Assembly (NCBI GenBank): GCA_037783415.1 | Contig: JAZGTN010000015.1 | Span: 4,103,001-4,167,000, forward strand | From: Leptasterias polaris | Lineage: Eukaryota > Echinodermata > Asteroidea > Forcipulatida > Asteriidae | Direction: 5' to 3' | DNA length: 64,000 bases | Part shown: positions 25,901 to 37,900 of the stretch, in pieces | Layout: the number at the start of each line of letters is the position of its first letter | Numbering within the stretch: the first letter of the stretch is position 1 | Made by a program: the position numbers and the translations under genes | Notes under the pieces: generated by a model | What the model was told of the DNA's origin: nothing | The model's database searches: none | Seen by the model: the letters and a program-made list of their open reading frames with translations, nothing else

Positions 25901-28900
25901 TCTCGCTATTTACAAATCTACCCTAGCATTAGCAAGTAGATGTACACATGGTGTTACCGCATACCAAATATACATTGATACATCACCATGCAATGCCTCA
26001 AATCCCATAAACTAAATTCTTTTTTTCCTATTACTCTTACTACATATATGCAATATTGCCTTCATGCCCTTGGCATAGGTACTAGCCTTGGTGCCCTTTG
26101 AAATGTTCCAGTAGAAATTTAAATTTCCCTCATAGAGACGCATGTAGAACCTGTGCCATAGACTGTGCAAGTCTCGCGCGCATTCGAACTTCCGGGACCA
26201 TAGTGGTCCCAACCATATGGAGTTTTACGTGGGCGAGATTTTGTTTCGTCAATTATTTTAGTTTAACGTAGGTTATGACCTAGAAAATTATACATGTTGT
26301 TGGGAATGTAATACTAAGTGATAACAAAATATGAAAGTAAAACCAATTCAACAATATAACGAAGAAAACCCGAGAATTAAACTTGACCTCAGCTTCCGAT
26401 TATTGCAAAAAATTAAGAATTTTGTGCTCACCTCCGATCATAAAACTTATGTAAAAGCTTGTTTTGGATGCGCGATTATAATCGCCAGATGCTGTAATTG
26501 CAAAGCGAACCCTTTTCATTGCAGTCTATGGTGTTGAGGCATCGGCATTCCTCTTTAAACTGCAATACGGGTCAATTTAAAACCCGTTTGACCTTTACGA
26601 ATCTGCGTAAGGGGTTTCTAAAAAGTTAACATCAAAAAAGCATCCTTGTCCCAGAGTTTTAATTTGTTTTTAATAATAATTAACACACTTTGGCGTATTT
26701 TTTTAAAAAGCTAAAACTAATTTCATAAAATTGTAATGATTTATTTTTGTTGTTCAGATTTTGTCATGAGATATAATTTAAAACAAAGATTTGATTTCAG
26801 AAATAAAAATGTTCTTCGTTTGACGTGTTTTCTCGTTCGGATACGCGCGAGACTTGCACAGTCTTATTATAAAAGGAAGAACTGCCTTGTCTTTTGTGAA
26901 GAAAGTATCAGGCCTGCATGCACAATTGTAACAGCTTGATGAAATGAGAAAATAAAATTAGCTGTTGCAAACAGCTTACCAACCAAAAGGACCTGTGGTA
27001 TAAATGCAAAAATTAGTTAATGGCCTGACGTTTCGACCCTAGCAGAGTCTTTCTCGAAGGCTAGAAAGACTACCTGTACTACTAGGGTCGAAACGTCAGG
27101 CCACTAACTAATTTTTGCAGCTTTATGAAATATTAACAAGTCTCAAAATTTGCAACAATTTGCTTTGTCATACCACTTTATCCGAAACCGCAGTTCAACA
27201 GTTGAAATGTGCTCGAACTGTTTGGTTTGGAGGCATTTTTAGTTTCTTGTCCTTAGCAGAAAGGGAGCACATCTCAAAACTTGTTTCTTGAGTGTTGTTT
27301 TTTAACTCTTGAAATAATGTGGAAATTAATTTCCCATATGACCATTGTATAGACCATGTTACATTTGTTTACAGTGGTGACCTTGTACATTCTAAAGCGT
27401 TTCCTGCTGGGCAAGATACTACACAGGCTATATGGGAAAATTTACATTTTGTGTCATAATTTTCACATAAATTCAAAATTTACACAAGCAACAGCTGTAC
27501 AGCTTTTAAGATGTCCCCCCTTTCTTCATATCAAAAGTTGAGAAAAATCAGACAATGCAATCTCCATAAAACATAAGATTTGTTGTTTTCTTCCATTGAT
27601 CTGTGTACAAATGTGCCTGCAGGAAGTCCAGGCTCTGTGGCTCTTTTGTAAACATGTGATTGTCACAGGTCACATCGTCTATAGTATCTTGCCTGCCAGA
27701 AAGGCCCTGGAATGTACAAGGTCAATCCTTTATGTAAACAAAGGTTACATACATTGAAAAGTGATCTGTGGCGGATACACAGTGTGGATTAAACTTAAAG
27801 GAATCACATTTAAGGAAAGATACATTTTTAAAGGAAAAATCAAAGGTAAAATACCTCAACTGTGCAATAATTTTTGTTTGTTTTAACAAACAGAAAAACC
27901 TGCAAAAATATTGCCTGATTGTCCCCTGGGCTAGTCAGCTGTAGATCTCACCAGTGGCGGCACTACGGGGGGGCAAGGGGGGGGAAAATTCCCCCCAGTT
28001 ATTTGTTTGCCCCCCCCCCAACCCCCAGTTTTTTCCTCGATGGCGGAAATTGAGTTTAATCCCAAACCATTGCACCCAATTTGTTGTTTGCGCTGTAAAT
28101 AATAAACTCAATTTCATCCATCATAATTAGCTGGCACCATCAAAAAAGCCCAATACACTTTCCATCTCCGGCAATGTAATAAAATGTGGATTTATTTATC
28201 TGTACAAGCTTGGAAACTTGCTATAAATAGAAATGCATTGTCTGCCCAAAACCGCAAGCAGCCATTGTACACGCAGTTCGCACAACACGTCAAATTCACA
28301 CAGTGCAAAATCTTATTTCTGGAGTGAATTGTAGGCTTATAAATACAGTACACACGACATAAACTTGATGTTCACGTGGATTGCCGAGTGTTTTTGCACT
28401 AAACACGTTGGTAAAACAGTTGGTTAAAATGGATTTTTAGTAGAAAGTTTTGCAAGAAATCCAAAAAACCTCCATCCCATGATGATAGGCACAGATATGA
28501 TTCTGAATCTAGCGATGAGAATCCTGAACCCAAACACAAACACCCCAGGATTGAAGTTAATATTGACGTAAATGTCCCAGATACCCCCACTCAGTCAAGA
28601 ATACCACTGGTGTAAGTCCGTCAAAGTGGTAAGTCAATGCTTTTCTGCAGTACAAAATTTCATAATAGATTTTTGTTTGCCCCCCCTAAATTTAAGTTTT
28701 CCCCCCTCTTGCCCCCCCAGATTAACAGGTCTGGTGCCGCCGCTGGATCTCACTAGCCTGCCTTAAGTTTTGACAAGCCCATGATGTGATTTTTTTATGT
28801 GAGATTTTCATGTCAGGTAAAACAAACAAGTTTGACACACAACAGAAATTAGTTTGTTAATTTCAGACTTGTTCGCTGGGCTACCCTTAGAGACAGATGT

Positions 28901-31900
28901 GACTAACCCACTTCACTCTTGGGCTAGTGATTGTACGATGAACCATCTGACTAAATCGAGCCCTGCCCACATTGCCTCTTGTTGTAGCGAGGACGGCTAC
29001 TCCTGGATGGAAGCTGTAATAACAGATAATGGTTTAGCACGGTCTGATCATGAGCGTGAACTTGGAATCCTGGACGACCTCTCTGAAGGGATTCGTTGTG
29101 TTTACTGAACGTCAGTCGGGGATGCCTGTCTGTTTGAAAGATGTCAGTGCAATGTTGAAGTAATCTCGTGCAGGGACCAGGGATTACAGCAAATGGCTCC
29201 CAAGGCTTATTAAATTTAGTAGTATACAAACCAAGAAACCAGATATTAAAAGTCGTCAATGATTTGGATATTTTTTGAAATAATAAAATATATGTTAATT
29301 TGTGTTTTTCATTTAAGGGTGTGCATAACTATGGTAAAAATATAAATACTCACAGATTTTCACACAACTTACATGGTATAAAGTTGGTCATGGTGAAAAT
29401 ATTTGAAATATTTTTGCTTGAAATGCAACAGTTTTTGAAAAATGAGTAAAACAGTTAGTTTTGATCTTGCAAGTCGAAAACTCAATTTTTAGAAAACAGT
29501 GAAAACATTTAAGGTTTCCCCCTCCCCACTTTTTTCTCGTGACTAAAATCACCGATTGAGCTGAATTTTTCACAGGTTTGTTACTTCATATGTTGGGTCA
29601 TATCAAGTGTGGATAGATAGGTTGCAGTATGACATAAATCGGCCATCTTTACGGGCAGTTTGGAGCACACAGTCATGCATTACGCGTGAGAACGGCGTGC
29701 AACACGCGCACATTTCACAAAACTCATTGCATGATTGGTTAGTGAATGACGCGGCTGCGTTAATAATTAGAGCGCTTGACGCGCCTGCAAGCCAAAATGC
29801 GATTTGCCCGTAAAGATGGCGTCTACTGGGAACTATCTATACTGGCCTTTGACAATTACCGATATTACACATTGTGCTTTAAGGCATTCTTTGCATTGAG
29901 GTACATGTAGTGACAATTATATTGGCAAGGCGGATACTGTTATACACATGAACACGTAGCAAGTCAGACTTCCGTATGTTCATAATGGGGATGGGAATCT
30001 CTGAACCGTGGATTATCTCAAATTGGAGCAGTGTGTATATATGACTTCAGTTACGCTCTCTGTCAATGGGTGTTGCCTCCACTCTATCCGGCATCATTGT
30101 TTCACGTTTCCACTTTGTAATTGAGTTTAATTAACAGGAAATTGTATTACCTATAATTTGTGTGGCCTAATTTGGTGGTTTTTGGCTGTGGTTGTTACTT
30201 CAGTTGTCTGCGTGAACTAGTTTTTGTTTTTAAGAAGTTCTAAATGACATATCTCTTTCTGATATATTAATGGTAGCGGTCACAACCTGTCTAATGGTCA
30301 AATGAAGTTACATTCACACACTCAAAATTAATTTAACATATTTCAAAGTTTATTATTCATATAATCTGAAAAGGAAGAAATATGAGCATTTTAAACAAGT
30401 AGGTTGCACAGTTTTTAGTAGCCCACGGGGCAAGTTGTAATTGGCGTTTACTAACCCCTAGTAGTTTTGTTTATCAGACAATGTACTCTGGCTAGTTGTT
30501 AAGGTTAGAGCCCTTAACCTTGTGTTAAAAAACTTGGTGCAGAGGATGCTGTTCAAGGAAAGAGAAAAGTATTTTTTTGAAATTGAGAACTTTAGCTTCT
30601 CAAATGATTTTTTCATGTTGCTGATCTATTACGTACGTCAGCAGTTTGTGATTGTACATCAATTGTCATCAATCTATAGTATGTGTGATTCATGATCCAA
30701 ATAAATAGTCTGTTAACGGGTGTTGTAATGAACATCGCCATGGTAACTGCCCTGTACGTCATTCATTGAATGATGTGAATAAACACACAAAACAAACAGT
30801 GACTGAAAAATTGATATATATATGCAATAGTTATTTGTACAACATTTAAGAATAAGACAATGAATTGAAAAAAGAAAGCAAAGATGACAAATCAAAAAGT
30901 GCAAGAAGAAATTATTCAATAAATTGCCTAAGACCAAGAGGTAAGACCCAAGCCCAGGGTCTCTCCCCCCAGGGTTGTTGAAGAATGGTTATAAGAGAAA
31001 GAACTTGACAACACCTTCTGAAATGCACGATGGCTGGAAATTATTTTCATGGTATATTTTTTCATTGGATGTTGGTTTTAATTTTCATGTTCTGTTGATC
31101 TATTGGGAGCTTTTTGTGCAGATTTGTTTGTCAAGGTTGATTTCATTCTAATCCTAATAATTGGAAAAGGAAGGAAGAAAATATGGCTGCCATTTTGTTT
31201 GGGTATCACTTGAATTGAGTGAGCACCTGACTAGTCCATTAGTGATAAAACCTTTAAATCTGATTATAAAGAATACATGGGAAATAGCTTTTCAGCTCAA
31301 AATGGCCTTGCCCGACAACAAAGGATACAACCGAATAAAAACTGCGACCATGAGTAATCGGACAATAAGATGTAGCAAGTCTGAAAAGGTTTGCCATCAT
31401 TTCATAAGAAATTTAATTTGCATATTTGAGTGTCGGAACAGGCAAAAAGTGTGTGTGTTTGGAATTGCACGTGAAGGCATTATATTCAGCAGGCCATGAA
31501 TGTACGATAGAAAGGAACAGAGTGGCCGACCATGTGAATATTGCGTCGCCGAAGAAGTGAATTCTGTCTCGCTCGAAAGACAAGACAAGAGTTTTAATGT
31601 TTGAGGAGAAATTGGGAAAGACGGCGCGTGTCGCCATTTCTCTCACTGTTCACATATTGAGCTGTTGGCTCAAGTTACTGCAAAGTCTGCTGGGCTATTG
31701 TAGTGAGCTGTCTTTGATCATTGGGGACAAACATGGCAATTCGGTTCACAGGAATATGATCTGCTGTACTTAAATTAATTTAGTTCGTTAACTTAAAAAA
31801 TTAGAAGAAATATCACAGTGGTTAAAACCCTTGATTCAATTCAAGGATCAGCAACATGAACACCTTGTTTTTCTGATGTCACAAAAACTGAATTTCTAAT

Positions 31901-34900
31901 TTATTTTAGGTTGGATCACCATACTACAGTGTAAATCACAGACATTTGTAAAGGAAAAACCTTGACCCCATTCATGAAAATTCATGTGTAAAACTGTTTC
32001 CATTTTGCAGGTTGAAAGGTTTGCAAGTGTATGCTTGTTGCTGTGTAGCCTTTAATCCTACAGGGATCACTTTCGGTGCTGTGTTTATGCTGCACACATG
32101 TGCTGTCGGAATGCCACGGTCAGCTCAAAAGCAATCGGTTTCCCCATCGCTGAAATAAAATAATAAGTCAAACCAATCTTTGCTATCCAGATGTTATCAT
32201 GATTGATGAGGAAGTGCACTTGAAATCTGAAGTTTGGTATTTTAAAAGACAAAGCACAGGGTTTGTAATATAAAAAAAAGAAAAAAAAGAAAAAGGATTA
32301 ATTTCAATCTGAAAGCTCTTGTGATTGATTATATTGTTAATTTTGGATTGGACTAAAGAAAAACTTACTGGAGCGGGATTTGAACCCGCGACCTCCAGAT
32401 TTACGTGCAAGCACTCTATTAACTGAGCCGGCTAGCCCTAATATTGGCGGTCTCCCTGTTATAATACCAATACCAGTCCTCCAGAGAAGTTTTGGTGAAT
32501 TTAGTCAATAGGAATGTGCCAGATTCCCTTATAAAACATTTAGCCAACCTTATTTTGTTGTTTTCAATTTAATGACATTTTGACTGGTTGGTTGGTTTAT
32601 TATTTGTTTAATATAAATTAGAGGGTGGGAAGTACATGTAATTTACTCTTCCAAATAACAATGAACAGTAAGAAACTGGAATATTATAGAGTGCACATCT
32701 ACCAATTAGGTACTACAGGCATTTTACAAAGAGAAACATTTAAGACAGGTTCTTGAGATTTCTGAATTATGAGACCGATTTATGTAGTACCTTGTAAGGG
32801 TTTACAAGGTGCTGCAACACACTCGGCAGCCACTGCCAGAAACACAGAGGCAAGCCCCTTTTCTTAGTGATAAGTGTAAGTGGGTTCCTTAACGTGCATT
32901 ACACGACACACAGGACCTACACCTTCACGCCCTATCCAAAGGATAAAGCAATAATGGTTAAGTGTCTTGCTTAAGGACACAGATGTCATAACATGGACTC
33001 GAACCCACGCTCTACTAATCAAAAACAGCTTAGCTTTTGAGTCCAGTGCGCTAGACCGCTCAGCCACGACACACAATTCCTTGTACATGTCCCTTTAACT
33101 TTTTTATATGGAGAGATTATCTTGGGGTTGATGAACTGTATTAGATAAGTCCTGTGTTTCCTGTTGTGTTTATTTTCAGATTGATATTTGGGACCCTGTA
33201 TCCAGCCTATGCTTCGTACAAAGCCGTCAAGACAAGAAACGTCAAAGAATATGTGAGTAAAAAAGTAAAGAAAAAATAAGTGGGCGTTGAACAGGAAGAA
33301 ACTTGGGACTTAGTTGGGGCCAATTTCATTAGCCCTGCTTAATGGTAAGCAAATTTTTCATGCCGACTATAGCAGAACAATTTGCTTAAGTGTTAAGCAT
33401 ATTTCGCAGGTTAGCAAGAAAATTAGGCAGCCAGCTTGCGCATTCACCATGGATTTGCATTGTTACATCATTCGTTTCCATACAGTAAGCTTACGGTTAG
33501 CAGCGCTATTCAATGGAATCTCGCGCAGTAAACAAAATTGGCAGTTAAGCAGCTCTATGAAATTGGGCCAAGGTGTTATATAATTTTTTTTCCAGAGGTG
33601 ATTGGGGAGGGGCTTAAGGGGGGGGGGTGGTAGCAGGTGAGTAAATAAAAACACCTAAATACCAGGCTCACAGTGTTTATGTGTGGTACGTGCTCAGGCA
33701 AAATGTCAAGTTTAAACAACCTGATAGCTAATGTACAATACATGTGCATACATATATGAACATGAAGTCTGGGGCATGTCAGGACCCTCTGAAGTAATGA
33801 GGGTCCACATCTCTTTGATGTCTTACATTGTAGAGCTGTCATCATGTACATGAACTTGAAGGGAAGATATTCGTGACTAGCACATTAATCTAACGAGTAA
33901 CTCCCTTGAGTGATTGACTAGGATCCTTCCTCCACTCTGACAACAACTCAAATGGTCACGCAACACCCAAACTGTCGTACTCTGATCATACCTGATTGCA
34001 TTTAATAGGTAAAGCATGATCAGTTTTTTACTAATGCAGTCGTCAGTCAAACAGAATCTAACAGTTCAACATGTAGTTGGGTTTTTGGGGGTAGGGTTGG
34101 TTAGGGTTCAAAGACCTGGGCCCAATTTCATGGCTCTTTCGCGCTTACGAGAATTTCGGGCATTCGTCATGCAAATTTCATGGTTTAGCAGGGAAGTTTA
34201 ACTCGTAGTCCCTGTTACTAGGCATTCTTTGCTTTTGCAGCTTGCCCTGTAAGTGTATAATGGTGATCACAAGCGCAGAAATTCGGCGCTTGCACAGAAA
34301 GTGTAGAATGGTGATCACAAGAGCAGAATTCGGCGGTAAGCAGAGCCATGAAATTGGGTCCTGGCACTGTACCTGTTATTGTGAAAACAAGGGGAAATAA
34401 CAGGCTCATTTGACCTATTGTGACTGAATTGGTAGCAATTAGTGCTGCAGTTCTTTGTAGTTTACGGAGAGGGTGCTACATGTATGTAAATATCACTGAA
34501 GGTCAAAGGTGCACCACACTGAATCTGATTCCCATAGCAACCAATGCTAAATGCAAAATACTCAAAACTGCTACATTTAAAAGTCTCTCAGCCTCCTGAA
34601 AACAAATCAAGTTTATTTTCTGACAGCTAAATTTTAATTGTCTTTTCAATTTTTAGTAGGTTAGCTGATGAATTTTGGAGCTAGGCTCATCCAAACTGAA
34701 AACATAACAAAATGGTTAAATAGGCCAGATTCCATCTTGGAAAAATGACCTTCCCTTTTTCAACAAGATAGGGCAATTTTTAGAGGGTTAAATGTAATGT
34801 GCAGGCCTTAAGTAAGGTCTTTTTAAAGGCTTATTTGAGAAAAAAATACAAATTTATTTTGGAACTTTTCGAGTGGCAGCAAGACAATGGCCAGGGGGTT

Positions 34901-37900
34901 AAGAAGACGATGATTACTGCTGCCTTGGAGATGTTTTAAGTGCATGTCACATGAGATGCTACAACAGGCAATCGGTGTCCGGCAATCTCCAGAATGAAGA
35001 AAAACAAAACTGTTAAAGTAACTGGGACAGTAGGAAAAGATTGTATACTAACCAATGTGAAGTGTTCATTTTGAATGCACTATTGGTTACCTGTAAAAAA
35101 AGAATTGCCTGGTGAAGCATGGGCCTAAGGCTTGTATCAAGGTTGTATTGTTTAGTGACGTTGCCCGAGTGGCAACTATCTCCTGTCGAGAGAATCGGAG
35201 GCTCATGTTCTGTTGAGCCCGTTCCTGAATACTGAACAAAAAATCACTTTGTATGGATGTCTCTTAGACAGTCAGAACGGCACACAATGTAGAATATTTT
35301 CCATTACTATTGGAAGCGGTTGGTGGACTGCTCGGTTGTAAAGAGAGGCCTCAACCTGATGCTTTGCGGTCAATGACTCTCAGTCACTGTCCTCCACATT
35401 CAGAACACGAGCTCGCTTTAAAATTAAATTATACGCACAGGTGCATTGTGTTGCCTTTGCGGCCCATTTTTATTGCCAAGTAAATGTCATTACATGCATA
35501 CATGGTATGTATACTATAAAATTTGGACAGGTCACCCAAAGGTCATACTTGTGTACATCAAGTAAATGTCACTACAGGCCTACATTGTACATACATGTAC
35601 ATAGGTTATGTTTTTAAACAATTTTGACTGGTCACCAGGTCATACTTGTGTACACGAAGTACTAAAATGTTGCTACATGTATAGGCCTACTGTATGTGTG
35701 TTATAAAAATTGGACAGGTCACCCAAAGGTCATGCTTTTGTACATGTAGTAATAAGGTTATGTTTTTAAACAATTTTGACTGGTCACCAGGTCATACTTG
35801 TGTACACGAAGTACTAAAATGTTGCTACATGTATAGGCCTACTGTATGTGTGTTATAAAAATTGGACAGGTCACCCAAAGGTCATGCTTTTGTACATAAT
35901 TATGTAGTAATAATAATAACATTGTACATTTCAGCATTCTGACCGGAACAGGTCACCAAAAGATCATGCTTTTGTACATTTCAGCATTCCGACCTGGACA
36001 GGTCACCCAAAGGTCATGCTTTTGTACATTTCAGCATTCCGACCTGGACAGGTCACCCAAAGGTCATGCTTTTGTACATTTCAGCATTCCGACCTGGACA
36101 GGTCACCCAAAGGTCATGCTTTTGTACATTTCAGCATTCCAACCTGGACAGGTCACCCAAAGGTCATGCTTTTGTACATTTCAGCATTCCGACCTGGTTG
36201 TGATGCACAATTCTTTGGTTTCTTTTGTTTCATATTAAACTCGTAAAAAAAAAAAATCATGAAATGAAACTAGAGAATGCCCTCTGTTGTGTTTCTTATA
36301 GTGTGTCATGGCCGAGTGGTTAAGAGCATTGGATTCAAGTTCTGGTGGTTTAGTCATCGGGGTGTGGGTTCGAGTCCCGGTCATGACGCTTGTGTCCTTG
36401 AGCAAGACACTTTGCTATAATTGCTTCTCTTCACCCAGGGGTATAAATGGGTACCTGCAAGGGTAGAGGTTGAAATTGTGTTTGAAAAAGCCTTCGGAGC
36501 GGCCCCACAGCAGCCCAGGGTTGTATACTCCCCAGGGAGCTGAGAAAGATTAAAGGAATGTTATTGGCCCAATGACCAGGGCACTAATGTAAAGCGCATT
36601 GAGACGTTATTGTGAAATGCGCTATATAAGAACTAGTTATTATTATTATTCACCAGATGATGTTGTCATTGCTTTAGATAATTAGCAATTATCATCATAC
36701 TTATTTAGAATGCTCCAGAAATGCCAGACTGCACAGTAGAGCTTTGGAAACCAATACAAACATAAAGTAAAAAAACATTCTTAGGACATTGTTTTTATTT
36801 TAGCGTACTTTTTGACCAAGGTAAAACAGTTTGGGTCAAGAATACCTTGTAGTTTCCATGATGTGAGTTTCAACTGTTTAACTTCAGCTTGTGGTCACCA
36901 TGAAAGATACAGTGCTTTAGAAACTGACCTTATATTTCCCAGAGCTTTTTGACACAATCGTCCTTCTTGAGCAGCAATGTGTAGTGTATTATAAAATGCT
37001 CCGTCTTCACTACTAACTGGGTATTTTGGTATCAATGACTCAACGCAGGAAGGCCCCATGCAGCTTAAATAGTCTGAGGGCACATGCAACCTTTTTATCA
37101 TCATGATCAGCGTGTCTGTTAAAGGCAAAGTTTACCTTTGGTTTTGGAACCATTCGGTTGTTTTAATCCTATATAAATGTAGATATATACAATAAAACCA
37201 ACCGTGAAAATTTCATTTCAAAAGGTGGTGGTGTTTTTGAGAGAGCGTCAAAAATCTGGAGCAGGAAGAATAATCGTAATGTAATAATAAATATACAATC
37301 TGAGAAACATTTCATTCAGAATAGTTTCTCGATTGAAATGTTTTTGAATCCCTCTCTCTGAAACCACATTCCTTTGAAGGGAATTGTTTCTGAAAATGCT
37401 GCACTTTATCAAAAGCTGCAGTGCTTTTTACCGAGTTAGTTTTGGTGGTTATTCATTTTTTGAGTAATTTTCAAAGGTACCCTTTAAGTGATTGAAAGTT
37501 TGCTTGCAGTAGTGCCACAAGTGTTGTCTGATGGTATTGTGCACACTGAAGCAAGGTCATTATGTAGATACTGTGTATTGCATGCATCTCTGTGCAGGGG
37601 TCTCACAGAACAATGCAAAATAGAAGGCCAAATTGTACTCCGAGAAGTTATGAAAGCCTCAAACGCATCTGCAGCCATTCCATCCAGGAGGCTTCCACAA
37701 ATCTGTGCATGTGGACTCACAAGTTAGTTCATTATTATGTGGCGCTCTTGTCAATATACTGTGCATAGCTCTATTGTACCATTGTATGATCAGGGATGTG
37801 TTATCTCTGTTTTTTCCCGGAAATTCGTTTATGGGGGGTCTCCCCCCCCCCCAAAAAAAATGTTTTTTTTTTTTTTTTAATAACCTTAAATCAAATTCAT

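Larger units (their letters stand above)
22928..33179 (+). other. REEP intron 1
   Basis: A GT-AG intron of about 10.3 kb. It contains palindromic MITEs near 24.0, 25.9 and 27.1 kb, a 703-bp TA-flanked element (26.2-26.9 kb), a hAT-like derelict (27.95-28.75 kb), nested MITEs (29.3-29.9 kb) and two tRNA-like SINEs (32.3-33.1 kb). The stretches 30-31.1 kb and 31.2-32.3 kb show nothing I can name. Confidence 0.85.

Noticed and set aside
25551..26015. A 154-codon plus-strand frame
   Set aside because: It runs through the 25825-25974 palindrome and poly-A stretches; no domain is recognisable.
32365..32440. A tRNA gene on the minus strand
   Set aside because: The T-arm is perfect, but the acceptor ends do not pair and the leader recurs at 4.47 kb; it is a tRNA-derived repeat.
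35966..36246. Repetitive protein-like frames over the minisatellite
   Set aside because: The unit is 50 bp, not a multiple of three, so the reading frame changes at each repeat. No splice or start context supports a gene.
36303..36390. A tRNA-Leu gene
   Set aside because: The cloverleaf is recognisable, but the same head is joined to a repeated body and (ATT)n tail in several copies, so it is a SINE head.
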